Counted from the stretch's first letter, positions 1 through 6,189 are shown. The stretch: DNA of 6,912 nucleotides from Actinomycetes bacterium (GCA_025964635.1 JAOPYP010000372.1:1-6912); one strand, 5' to 3'. Numbers and translations are program-made. Notes: generated from the sequence alone by a model not told the origin.

Positions 1-128
1 ACGAACAGCAGCATCAGGACGACGGGGAGCATCAGGGCGGTGAAGAACGCCTCCGGATCGCGCAGCGACCGGCGGACGCAGCGGGTCACCATCACCCGGG
101 AGTCGGTGAGCGCGTAGGCCATGCTCAT
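1..128 (-). CDS. ABC-2 type drug-export permease, DrrB-like (N-terminal fragment, runs off left edge)
   Basis: Only the first 42 or so residues are visible. The start is ATG at 128-126, which overlaps the TGA of the upstream ATPase (ATGA, 128-125). A second ATG lies two codons in, at 122-120. The protein begins MSMAYALTDSRVMVTRC, continues through a basic stretch (RRSLRDPEAF), and enters a hydrophobic segment (FTALMLPVVLMLLF) that is the first transmembrane helix. A short cytoplasmic lead with arginines and then an MLPVV-type helix is typical of DrrB/ABC-2 permeases. It would form the membrane channel of an exporter powered by the adjacent ATPase. Family assignment rests on this short piece plus the operon context; the substrate cannot be told. 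Confidence 0.8.
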   Translation of the reverse strand, partial: MSMAYALTDSRVMVTRCVRRSLRDPEAFFTALMLPVVLMLLF

Positions 129-1132
129 CGGGCCATCTCCTTCGATTCCTGGGCCGGGCGGCGGGCCGCGGCGGGGTGGCCGTTGCCGGACTCACCGGCC
201 GGCTGGTCCGCGGCGGGCTGGGCGGTGACGGACAGGAAGACGTCGTCCAGGCTGGGGCGGTAGGTGGACACCTTGTCCGCGAGTGCACCGGCCTCCTGGA
301 GCTGGCCCAGGATGTGGAAGATCTCCCGGGCCGTGCCCTCGGTGGCCACGTCGATGGTCCGCAGCCGGTCGTCGGCGCGCACCGGGTCGAGACCACGCAG
401 CGCGCGTTCGTAGCTGGTCAGGTCGGTGAAGCGCAGCCGGACGACTTCCGCACCGAGCCTCGCCTTCAGCTCGTCGGGCGTGCCCCGGGCTACGACCTGG
501 CCGTGGTCGAGCACCGCGACCGTGTCCGCCAGCTGGTCCGCCTCCTCCAGGTACTGGGTGGTCAGCAGGACCGTGACGCCCTCGTCGACCAGGCGCCGGA
601 CCGTGCTCCACAACTGTTCGCGGCTGCGCGGGTCCAGTCCGGTGGTCGGCTCGTCCAGGAACACGAGCCGGGGCCGGGCGATCATGCTGATGGCCAGGTC
701 CAAACGGCGCCGCATGCCGCCGGAGTACTTGGCGGCCCGCCGGTCGGCCGCGTCGGCCAGGTCGAACTCGGCCAGCAGCTCGCCAGCCCGGGCCCGGGCC
801 GCGCGCCGGGGCAGGCGCAGGAGCCGGGCCATCATCTCCAGGTTCTCCCGGCCGGTCAGCATCTCGTCCACCGCCGCGTACTGCCCGGTCAGGCTGATCG
901 ACCGCTTGACCCCGACCGGGTCGGTGCGCAGGTCGCGCCCGGCGATGGTGGCGGTCCCCGCGTCGGGGCGCATCAGGGTGGCCAGGATCCTGACCACGGT
1001 CGTCTTCCCCGCCCCGTTCGGGCCGAGCAGGGCCAGCACCGAGCCGGTCTCGACCGCCAGGTCCACGTGATCCAGGACGGCGTGGCCGCCGAGCGACTTG
1101 CAGAGACCCTCGACCTCAACTGTGTATGTCAT
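125..1132 (-). CDS. ABC transporter ATP-binding protein, DrrA-like drug exporter ATPase
   Basis: This is the cytoplasmic ATPase of a two-component drug exporter. Numbering from the ATG at 1132 (335 residues): Walker A GPNGAGKTT at 37-45, Q-loop glutamine at about 84 (LTGQYAAVDE), ABC signature YSGGM at 136-140, and Walker B LVFLDEPTTGLD at 156-167. The switch position reads LLTTQYLEEAD, with glutamine (about 193) where most ABC ATPases have histidine; this is the usual DrrA-type variation. After the nucleotide-binding domain comes a C-terminal extension of the kind seen in the DrrA family (SLDDVFLSVT near 294-303), then an Ala/Pro-rich tail ending ESKEMAR. An upstream in-frame ATG at 1153 is possible and would add MTHTVQC. 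I prefer 1132 because the family start MTYTVEVEGL begins there and a -10 element sits 7 bases upstream, which suggests a leaderless mRNA. The stop overlaps the permease start. It is divergent from a TetR repressor gene that probably controls it. The substrate is unknown, and the symbol drrA would overstate the daunorubicin link. Confidence 0.95.
   Translation of the reverse strand: MTYTVEVEGLCKSLGGHAVLDHVDLAVETGSVLALLGPNGAGKTTVVRILATLMRPDAGTATIAGRDLRTDPVGVKRSISLTGQYAAVDEMLTGRENLEMMARLLRLPRRAARARAGELLAEFDLADAADRRAAKYSGGMRRRLDLAISMIARPRLVFLDEPTTGLDPRSREQLWSTVRRLVDEGVTVLLTTQYLEEADQLADTVAVLDHGQVVARGTPDELKARLGAEVVRLRFTDLTSYERALRGLDPVRADDRLRTIDVATEGTAREIFHILGQLQEAGALADKVSTYRPSLDDVFLSVTAQPAADQPAGESGNGHPAAARRPAQESKEMAR
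137..142 (-). promoter_or_regulatory. Ribosome binding site for the permease
   Basis: AAGGAG on the minus strand lies inside the last codons of the ATPase gene, 8 bases before the permease ATG at 128. With the ATGA overlap it supports coupled translation of the two exporter subunits and fixes the permease start. Confidence 0.7.
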
Positions 1133-1161
1133 ACACTGAACCGTATGCGTCATACACAGTT
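1118..1161. promoter_or_regulatory. Nested palindromic operator between exporter and TetR genes
   Basis: A perfect 15-base palindrome, GTGTATG-T-CATACAC, spans 1122-1136. A second weaker site at 1143-1157 has the same right half (GTCATACAC at 1128-1136 and 1149-1157, exactly 21 bases apart, two helical turns). The outermost halves also form a perfect 11-base inverted repeat, AACTGTGTATG at 1118-1128 and CATACACAGTT at 1151-1161. Such dyads between a TetR gene and a divergent pump operon are normally the repressor's operator. The elements cover the exporter promoter spacer, its predicted start site and its first codons. Binding by the adjacent TetR is inferred. Confidence 0.8.
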
Positions 1162-1169
1162 ATCGTCAA
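1133..1169 (-). promoter_or_regulatory. Promoter of the exporter operon, probably leaderless
   Basis: On the minus strand there is a -35 TTGACG (1169-1164), an 18-base spacer, and a -10 TACGGT (1145-1140, actinobacterial TAnnnT). Seven bases then lead to the ATG at 1132, so transcription is expected to begin at or next to the start codon. No Shine-Dalgarno sequence is evident just before 1132. The operator palindromes lie in the spacer and over the transcription start, an arrangement suited to repression. The start site is inferred, not measured. Confidence 0.65.
1136..1166 (+). promoter_or_regulatory. Possible promoter of the tetR gene
   Basis: A -10-like TATCGT (1161-1166) is preceded by CTGAAC (1136-1141) at a 19-base spacing. 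This would place the transcription start near 1173, giving an untranslated leader of about 50 bases. An alternative -10, TACACT (1132-1137), has only a poor -35. Both overlap the operator dyads, so autorepression is plausible. The exact promoter is uncertain. Confidence 0.3.
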
Positions 1170-1221
1170 GCGGGTACCGCGCCGCCCTCCTGGGCTCGCG
1201 CCACCCCCGTAAGGTGGCGGG

Positions 1222-2142
1222 ATGACGGAGGAGCCGATGCCTGCTCAGGACACCCGGGATGCCGGGCGTGGTCAGGCAGCCCGCAATGCCGGGGGTGGTC
1301 AGGCGGCCCCGAATGCCGGAGGTGGTCAGGCGGCCGGAGATGATCGCCGCGCCCACGGCGCCCAGGGTGAGCCGCTCCCGCCGCTCCCCCCGGGTCTCGA
1401 CCTGCTCTGGGGCCGCCGTGGCCGGGGCCAGCGCGGCCCTAAGCCCGGCCTGTCCGTCGAGGCGATCGTCGCGGCGGCCGTCCGCCTGGCCGACGCCGAG
1501 GGGCTCGAGGCGGTGTCCATGGCCCACGTCGCCAAGCAGCTTGGGTTCACCACGATGTCGTTGTACCGGCACGTGACCAGCAAGGAAGAACTCCTCCAGC
1601 TGATGTGGAACGCCAGCGCGCAGGGGGCCGAGGAGCTCGTCATCACCGGGGATGACTGGCGGGCACGGCTGCAGGCGTGGGCCTTGACCCAGCGCAGCAT
1701 GATCGACCAGCATCCGTGGATCACCCAGATGCCGATGGCCGCGCCGCCGATGGCCCCGAACTCGCTGGCGTTCGTGGAGCACGGGCTGGAGGCGATGGAC
1801 GGAACGGGCCTGGCCGACGCGGACAAGCTCCGTGTGATCGGCCTGATCAGCTCGTACACGCTCAGCGAGGCCCGGATGGCCCACGACGCCGCCCGCGCCG
1901 CCCGGCAGGTGCAGGCCGCAGCGGCGGGGGGTGAGCCCGTGCCCGTCTGGACCTGGGAAGCGCTCGTGCGGGAGGTCACTGACGAGCAGACCTATCCCCG
2001 GCTGCACCGGCTGGCCTGGTCCGATGAGATCGGGGATGACCCGTCCGGTTTCGACGAGCAGGAAGAGTTCCGGTTCGGCCTGGACCGGATCCTCGACGGC
2101 GTCGAGGCCTTCATCGCCCGCGCCCAGCCGGCCCCCGACTAA
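1222..2142 (+). CDS. TetR/AcrR family transcriptional repressor with repeat-bearing N-terminal arm
   Basis: A DNA-binding regulator of 306 residues from the outermost ATG. The helix-turn-helix domain spans about 78-125: SVEAIVAAAVRLADAEG, then VSMAHVAKQLGFTTMSLYRHV, ending TSKEELL. The remainder (about 130-300) is a helical ligand-binding region resembling the C-terminal domain of the TetR class that includes tetracycline repressor (TetR_C_1 type). Before the HTH lies an unusual 60-70-residue arm: three 9-residue repeats (positions 13-39), a Pro-rich linker (PLPPLPPGLD) and a basic patch (GRRGRGQRGPKPG). Start choice: ATG 1222 has a modest AAGG at 1211-1214, whereas the in-frame ATG at 1237 has a stronger GGAGGAG at 1227-1233. 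Either may be used and they differ by five residues. The gene is divergent from the DrrAB-like exporter, with palindromic operators between them, so it most likely represses the pump and itself until a drug-like ligand binds. The ligand is unknown. Confidence 0.92.
   Translation: MTEEPMPAQDTRDAGRGQAARNAGGGQAAPNAGGGQAAGDDRRAHGAQGEPLPPLPPGLDLLWGRRGRGQRGPKPGLSVEAIVAAAVRLADAEGLEAVSMAHVAKQLGFTTMSLYRHVTSKEELLQLMWNASAQGAEELVITGDDWRARLQAWALTQRSMIDQHPWITQMPMAAPPMAPNSLAFVEHGLEAMDGTGLADADKLRVIGLISSYTLSEARMAHDAARAARQVQAAAAGGEPVPVWTWEALVREVTDEQTYPRLHRLAWSDEIGDDPSGFDEQEEFRFGLDRILDGVEAFIARAQPAPD
1258..1338 (+). repeat. 27-bp in-frame tandem repeat, three copies, within tetR
   Basis: Units at 1258-1284, 1285-1311 and 1312-1338 encode DAGRGQAAR, NAGGGQAAP and NAGGGQAAG. 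They differ at a few positions, and a remnant (gatgat) follows. The length is a multiple of three, so copy-number change would keep the frame. It encodes a flexible Gly/Ala/Gln segment before the HTH domain. Confidence 0.9.
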
Positions 2143-2245
2143 ACGCCGCGCGTTCCATGACCGGGCCGGCCGGACCGCGTTCGTTCTCGCCGTCGCGCAC
2201 ATCCTCGCGGACGGCTTCCACAGCGCGCCTGGCGTCCCGGGAACC

Positions 2246-2280
2246 TTGATCGGCGGCTGCGCGGGGTTATTCTCGCCCTC
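2246..2280 (+). promoter_or_regulatory. Leaderless promoter of the MbtG-like gene
   Basis: TTGATC (2246-2251), a 16-base spacer and TATTCT (2268-2273) are followed by seven bases and the ATG at 2281. No Shine-Dalgarno sequence precedes that ATG. The geometry predicts that the mRNA starts at or within a base or two of the start codon. The rest of the gap after tetR (2143-2245) shows no convincing gene; a few GGCC-rich short dyads near 2161-2173 are too weak to call a terminator. Confidence 0.65.
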
Positions 2281-3549
2281 ATGCGGACGCTGGCGGTGAT
2301 CGGTGCGGGCGCCAAGGGCATCGCGATCGCCGCGAAGGCCCGGGCGCTCGCGGCCGCGGGCCTCGGCCCGCCCCGGGTGGTCCTCGTGGAGCGGGGCACG
2401 CCGGCCGGGACCTGGACCGGGGACCAGGGCTACACCAGCGGCTTGCTGCCGCTGGGCACGCCGCCCGAGAAGGACGTCGGCTATCCGTACCCGGAGAGCT
2501 GGGGCGCGGCCTCGGGCGCGGTGACCGAGGCCATGATGGCCTACACCTGGCCGCGGCACCTGATCGCCCGCGGCACGTACGCGGACTGGGTGGATCGCGG
2601 CCGGCTGCGGCCTGCGCACCGCGAGTGGGGTGAGTACCTGCGTGCGGTGGGCGCGGCCTGCGGGGCCGAGATCGTGGCGGGTGAGGCCGCCAGCCTCGAC
2701 ATCGAGGACGGTCACTGGCGGCTCGGCCTGGCCGGCGGCGGCCTGATCGACGCGGCCGGGGTCGTGCTGACCGGCCCGGGGCCGCCCACCCAGGTGCCCG
2801 GGCAGCCGCGCGGCCACCCGCTCGTCCTGGACGGCCGCACCTTCTGGCAGCACGCGGGCGACCTGGGCCAGCGGGCCGGCAGCATCTGTGTCGTCGGCAG
2901 CGGGGAGACGGCCGCCTGGATCGTGATCACCCTGGCCCAGCAGTGCCACGAACGATCCACCATCGACGTGCTGACCAGCCGCGGTGTCCTTTACTCCCGC
3001 GGCGAGAGCTACGACGAGAACCGTTTCTACTCCGATCCCGGTGACTGGCCCCGGCTGGCCGAATCGCACCGCCGCGAGTTCCTCGAGCGCACCGACCGTG
3101 GCGTGTTCTCGGTGCAGGCCGAGGCGACGCTCAACAAGCTGCACGGCTTCCGGACCCTGGCCGGGCGGGCCGTCGCACTCGAGGCTGGCCAGCGGCAGGT
3201 CGTGGTCACCATCGGATACGGGGAGGACCGCGAGCGGGTCGCATACGACCTGGTCATCGTGGCCATGGGGTTCAACAGCCGCTGGTTCGAGGGACTGCTG
3301 GGCGGTGAGGCCCAGCGGCGCCTGGCCGCCGCCCGGGCCGGAGACGATCTGGAGCGGCTCATCGATGTGAACCTGGCCGTCACGGGCCTGGAGCCGCCAC
3401 TGCACTTGCCGGTGCTGGCCGGGCTCGCGCAAGGGCCAGGCTTCCCCAACCTGAGCTGCCTCGGCCTGCTCAGCGATCGTGTCCTGCGCCGCTACGTCCC
3501 GCTCCCGGAGACGGCCCCGCAGCTCTCGGAGAGGAGCTACCGTGCCTGA
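2281..3549 (+). CDS. mbtG-like: MbtG-like flavin-dependent lysine/ornithine N-monooxygenase
   Basis: A 422-residue enzyme of the IucD/PvdA/SidA/MbtG group, which uses FAD, NADPH and O2 to hydroxylate the side-chain amine of lysine or ornithine, usually for hydroxamate siderophores. The FAD dinucleotide-binding motif is VIGAGAKGIAIAAKA at 6-20. The NADPH-binding motif is VVGSGETAA at 204-212. Segments I recognise as characteristic of M. tuberculosis MbtG (from memory, not an alignment) include LGTPPEKDVGYPY (58-70), the region around YADWVDRGR (100-108), YSRGESYDENRFYSDPGDW (238-256), RTDRGVFS (270-277) and QGPGFPNLSCLGLLSDRVL (384-402). The length is close to that of MbtG, and the gene looks intact. 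The start is the ATG at 2281, seven bases after a -10 element. Its last 8 bases overlap a small RHH-protein gene. No NRPS, acyltransferase or siderophore transporter is visible in the window, so the product is unknown. Lysine is the likelier substrate by resemblance to MbtG; ornithine or another amine is possible. Confidence 0.9.
   Translation: MRTLAVIGAGAKGIAIAAKARALAAAGLGPPRVVLVERGTPAGTWTGDQGYTSGLLPLGTPPEKDVGYPYPESWGAASGAVTEAMMAYTWPRHLIARGTYADWVDRGRLRPAHREWGEYLRAVGAACGAEIVAGEAASLDIEDGHWRLGLAGGGLIDAAGVVLTGPGPPTQVPGQPRGHPLVLDGRTFWQHAGDLGQRAGSICVVGSGETAAWIVITLAQQCHERSTIDVLTSRGVLYSRGESYDENRFYSDPGDWPRLAESHRREFLERTDRGVFSVQAEATLNKLHGFRTLAGRAVALEAGQRQVVVTIGYGEDRERVAYDLVIVAMGFNSRWFEGLLGGEAQRRLAAARAGDDLERLIDVNLAVTGLEPPLHLPVLAGLAQGPGFPNLSCLGLLSDRVLRRYVPLPETAPQLSERSYRA
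3532..3536 (+). promoter_or_regulatory. Ribosome binding site that fixes the small RHH gene start
   Basis: AGGAG lies within a GGAGAGGAG run (3528-3536), five bases before GTG 3542. It sits inside the end of the hydroxylase gene and selects GTG 3542 over the earlier in-frame ATG at 3479, whose extra residues are low-complexity Arg/Ser. Confidence 0.7.
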
Positions 3550-3721
3550 GCCGCTCTACGAGGCCTGGGAGCACGACGACTACGTGCACCGCAGCGTGGT
3601 CATGCCCGCCGGGCTGGCCGAGCGGCTGGCCGCCGAGGCGGAGCGGCGCGACATCTCCGTAAGCGACCTGCTGATCGAGTACGCCGAGGCAGGCTTGCGC
3701 GCTTCAGGCCCGGGCGCCTGA
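3542..3721 (+). CDS. Small ribbon-helix-helix (CopG-like) protein
   Basis: A 59-residue protein starting at GTG 3542, with a good ribosome binding site. The start overlaps the hydroxylase stop (GTGCCTGA, 3542-3549), so translation is probably coupled. After PEPLYEAWEHDD comes a likely beta strand (YVHRSVVMP), helix A (AGLAERLAAEAERRD), a turn and helix B (SVSDLLIEYAEAGLRAS). The pattern V-x-P-x-x-L-x-x-R-L followed by S-V-S-D-L-L is that of MetJ/Arc/CopG RHH dimers, which bind DNA through the strand. It may be a transcriptional regulator or an antitoxin-like protein. No toxin gene follows, since the next gene is hypF, and a regulatory link to the hydroxylase is only an inference. The fold assignment is by pattern. 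Its TGA at 3719 is the only in-frame stop between it and the hypF start, because both genes are in the same frame. Confidence 0.75.
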   Translation: MPEPLYEAWEHDDYVHRSVVMPAGLAERLAAEAERRDISVSDLLIEYAEAGLRASGPGA

Positions 3722-3764
3722 ACGCGGCCCGCAACCGTCACTGCGGCCTCTGCAGACTCACCAG

Positions 3765-3787
3765 CCCCGGGACCGGCACGGCCGGGG
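3765..3787 (+). terminator. Weak GC hairpin between the RHH gene and hypF
   Basis: CCCCGG (3765-3770) and CCGGGG (3782-3787) can pair around an 11-base loop, with no T-tract after. It lies 43 bases past the RHH stop and just before the presumed hypF promoter. It could be a terminator but such hairpins are common by chance at this GC content. Confidence 0.25.
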
Positions 3788-3796
3788 GAAACGCGG

Positions 3797-3808
3797 CACA
3801 CTGGGCTG
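3797..3808 (+). promoter_or_regulatory. Possible -10 element for a leaderless hypF mRNA
   Basis: CACACT (3797-3802) resembles the TAnnnT -10 in all but its first base, and lies six bases before GTG 3809. There is no Shine-Dalgarno sequence at a useful distance (the GGGGG at 3784-3788 is about 20 bases away). No good -35 is visible near 3774. This suggests, weakly, a separate leaderless transcript for hypF. Confidence 0.35.
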
Positions 3809-6133
3809 GTGGCCAGCAACGTCCGGACCTCCGTCCGGGTCGAGGGTGTAGTCCAGGGGGTCGGATTCCGCCCATTCGTCTACTCCCTGGCCACCCGGCT
3901 CGGCCTGGCCGGCTGGGTCGGCAACGACGTGGACGGCGTGTTCGCTGAGGTGGAGGGGCCCGCCGGGCAGATCCGGGACTTCCTGGAGGCGCTGGAGCGG
4001 GACGCGCCGCCGCTGGCCCGGGTCGAGCGGGTCAGCGCGCAGCCGGTGGCCCCGGATGGGCGTCCCGGCTTTGCCATCGTGGCCAGCGAGACGGCCGGCC
4101 CCCGCCGCGCCCTGGTCTCCGCGGACAGCGCGACGTGCGCGGACTGCCTCCGTGAGCTCGCCGACCCGGCCGACCGGCGCTTCGGCTACCCGTTCATCAA
4201 CTGCACGAACTGCGGGCCCCGGTTCACGATCGTCCGCGACGTGCCCTATGACCGGCCGCTGACCACCATGGCGGGCTTCACCATGTGCGCGGCGTGCGCG
4301 GCGGAGTACCACGACCCGGCTGACCGCCGGTTTCACGCCCAGCCGGTGTGCTGCCCGGCCTGCGGGCCGCGGCTGCGGCTGCTTGCCGCGGACGGGACAG
4401 AACTGCCCGGCCCGGACGGCACCCCAGGCGGCACCCCCGGTGCCGCCCTGGCCGGCGCGGTGGCCGCGCTGGCCGCGGGCCAGGTGCTGGCCGTGAAGGG
4501 CCTCGGCGGTTACCACCTCGCGGTGGACGCGGCCAGCGAGCAGGCCGCTGCGCTGCTGCGGGCCCGCAAGCACCGGGAAGACAAGCCGTTCGCGGTGATG
4601 GCCGCGGACCTGGCCGCGGCCCGCACTCTCTGCGAGGTGGACGACGTCGCGGCCAGCCTGCTGACCAGCCCCCGGCGGCCCATCGCGCTGCTGCCCCGCC
4701 GGGACGCCGGGCCGGGGGCGGCCCGGCTCGCCGCGGCCGTGGCCCCGGGCAACCGGCAGCTGGGCGTGATGCTGCCTTATACCCCGCTGCATCACCTGCT
4801 GCTCCGCGACTTCGGCCGCCCGATGGTGCTGACCAGCGGCAACGTCTCTGACGAGCCGATCGCCTACCAGGACGCGGACGCCCTGGCCCGGCTGGGCGGC
4901 ATCGCCGACGTGTTCCTCACCCACGACCGGCCGATCCATATCCGGACCGACGACTCGGTGGTCCGCCCGTTCCGCGGCCGGGAAACCGTGCTCCGCCGCT
5001 CCCGCGGCTACGTCCCGGAGCCGCTGACCGTGGCCACCCGCTTCGGCCGGCCCGTGCTGGCCTGCGGGGCGGAGCTGAAGAACACGTTCTGCCTCGGCCG
5101 CGAAGACCGGGCCTTCCTCTCCCATCACGTCGGTGATCTGGAGAACTACGAGACGCTGCGCTCGTTCACCGACGGCATCGGGCACTTCCGGCGCTTGTTC
5201 GACGTAGCGCCGCAGATCATCGCCCACGACCTGCACCCGGAGTACCTCTCCACCAAGTACGCGCTCGAGCAGGACGACTACGTGCTGGCCGGCGTGCAGC
5301 ACCATCACGCGCACATCGCCTCCTGCCTGGCCGACAACGGCGAGGCCGGCCCGGTCATCGGGGTCGCCTTCGACGGCACCGGCTACGGGACGGACGGCAC
5401 GATCTGGGGCGGTGAATTCCTGCTGGCCGATCTGGCCGACGCGGAACGGGCCGGGCACCTGGCCGGCGTCCCGATGCCCGGCGGCGCGGCCGCGATCCGC
5501 CAGCCGTGGCGGATGGCCGCCGCCTACCTGGACGCCGCCTTCCCCGGTGGCCTGCCCGCGGGCCTGGACGTGGCTGCCCGGAACTCCGGCGCCTGGCCGG
5601 ACGTGGTCACGCTGGCCCGGCGCGGGGTGAACGCCCCCGTGACGACCAGCGCGGGGCGGCTGTTCGACGCGGTGGCCGCGCTGCTGGGCGTGCGCGACGC
5701 CATCAACTACGAGGGCCAGGCGGCGGTGGAGCTGGAGCAGCTGGCCGCCACGTCCGGCCCTGACCCGTACCCGGCCGCGATCACGGACGGCCCGCCGCTC
5801 ACCGTGGCGGGCAGTGACCTGGTCCGCGCCGCGGCCGAGGACCTGCTGGCCGGGGTCCCGCGGGAGGTCATCGGCGCCCGGTTCCACCAGGGCGTGGCCG
5901 CGATGATCGGCGAGGTCTGCGGGCTGCTGCGGGACCGGTCCCGGCTGGGCACGGTGGCGCTGTCCGGCGGGGTGTTCCAGAACCTGCTCCTGCTCGGGAC
6001 CGTCGTGGACCTGCTGGAGAAGCGGGGCTTCCGGGTCCTGACCCATTCCCGGGTCCCGCCGAACGACGGCGGGATCAGCCTGGGACAGGCTGTGGTGGCC
6101 GCGGCGAGGGACCGGGCGGGGCGGCTGGGCTAA
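3809..6133 (+). CDS. hypF: Carbamoyltransferase HypF, [NiFe]-hydrogenase maturation
   Basis: HypF converts carbamoyl phosphate and ATP into a carbamoyl adenylate and passes the carbamoyl group to the C-terminal cysteine of HypE, where it becomes the cyanide ligand of the hydrogenase iron. It acts in the cytoplasm. At 774 residues it is full length for the family. All four parts are present. The acylphosphatase domain (about 5-90) has VEGVVQGVGFRPFV with Arg21 and Asn39 in the catalytic positions. A double zinc finger has the canonical spacing: C110/C113, 18 residues, C132/C135, 24 residues, C160/C163, 18 residues, C182/C185. The YrdC-like domain (about 210-390) has KGLGGYHLAVDA, RKHREDKPFAVM and SGNVSDEP. 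The Kae1-like domain (about 415-770) has HDLHPEY (473-479), QHHHAH (497-502), FDGTGYGTDG (521-530) and PPNDGGISLGQA (750-761). GTG 3809 is the only ATG/GTG/TTG start in frame after the preceding gene's stop, and it gives the expected N terminus. No hypA-E or hydrogenase structural genes are in the window, so partners must lie elsewhere. The stop codon sits in the first unit of a 15-bp repeat. Confidence 0.98.
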   Translation: MASNVRTSVRVEGVVQGVGFRPFVYSLATRLGLAGWVGNDVDGVFAEVEGPAGQIRDFLEALERDAPPLARVERVSAQPVAPDGRPGFAIVASETAGPRRALVSADSATCADCLRELADPADRRFGYPFINCTNCGPRFTIVRDVPYDRPLTTMAGFTMCAACAAEYHDPADRRFHAQPVCCPACGPRLRLLAADGTELPGPDGTPGGTPGAALAGAVAALAAGQVLAVKGLGGYHLAVDAASEQAAALLRARKHREDKPFAVMAADLAAARTLCEVDDVAASLLTSPRRPIALLPRRDAGPGAARLAAAVAPGNRQLGVMLPYTPLHHLLLRDFGRPMVLTSGNVSDEPIAYQDADALARLGGIADVFLTHDRPIHIRTDDSVVRPFRGRETVLRRSRGYVPEPLTVATRFGRPVLACGAELKNTFCLGREDRAFLSHHVGDLENYETLRSFTDGIGHFRRLFDVAPQIIAHDLHPEYLSTKYALEQDDYVLAGVQHHHAHIASCLADNGEAGPVIGVAFDGTGYGTDGTIWGGEFLLADLADAERAGHLAGVPMPGGAAAIRQPWRMAAAYLDAAFPGGLPAGLDVAARNSGAWPDVVTLARRGVNAPVTTSAGRLFDAVAALLGVRDAINYEGQAAVELEQLAATSGPDPYPAAITDGPPLTVAGSDLVRAAAEDLLAGVPREVIGARFHQGVAAMIGEVCGLLRDRSRLGTVALSGGVFQNLLLLGTVVDLLEKRGFRVLTHSRVPPNDGGISLGQAVVAAARDRAGRLG

Positions 6134-6189
6134 CCCTGGCTGGCCTAACCCTGGCTGGCCTAACCCCGGCTGGCCTAACCCCGGCTGCC
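6130..6189. repeat. 15-bp tandem repeat, four copies, containing the hypF stop
   Basis: Units at 6130-6144, 6145-6159, 6160-6174 and 6175-6189 read CTAACCCTGGCTGGC twice, then CTAACCCCGGCTGGC, then CTAACCCCGGCTGCC. A decayed fifth unit may begin at 6190 (CTGACC). The hypF TAA (6131-6133) is part of unit 1, and because the period is 15, each later unit carries another in-frame TAA. The minus strand stays open through the array. Confidence 0.92.

Noticed and set aside
176..1225. 349-residue plus-strand open frame antisense to the DrrA-like ATPase
   Set aside because: The ATPase on the minus strand has all Walker and signature motifs; this frame is Gln/Gly/Arg-rich with none.
2157..2249. Short plus-strand ORF of about 30 codons (ATG 2157) in the tetR-hydroxylase gap
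   Set aside because: No ribosome binding site, Ser/Arg-rich low-complexity translation, and its end overlaps the hydroxylase promoter.
1150..3432. 760-residue open frame on the minus strand, antisense to tetR and the hydroxylase
   Set aside because: Low-complexity Arg/Pro/Gly/Gln-rich translation with no domain; it mirrors genuine plus-strand genes and is open because stop codons are rare in GC-rich DNA.
3479..3541. Upstream ATG extension of the small RHH protein
   Set aside because: The added residues are Arg/Ser-rich antisense-like sequence overlapping the hydroxylase end; GTG 3542 has a good ribosome binding site at proper spacing.
3542..3721. Toxin-antitoxin antitoxin
   Set aside because: The RHH fold would fit, but no toxin-like gene adjoins it; the next gene is hypF and the previous one is a flavin hydroxylase.
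6130..6189. CRISPR-like array
   Set aside because: Units are 15 bp, directly adjacent, with no spacers; it is a simple tandem repeat.
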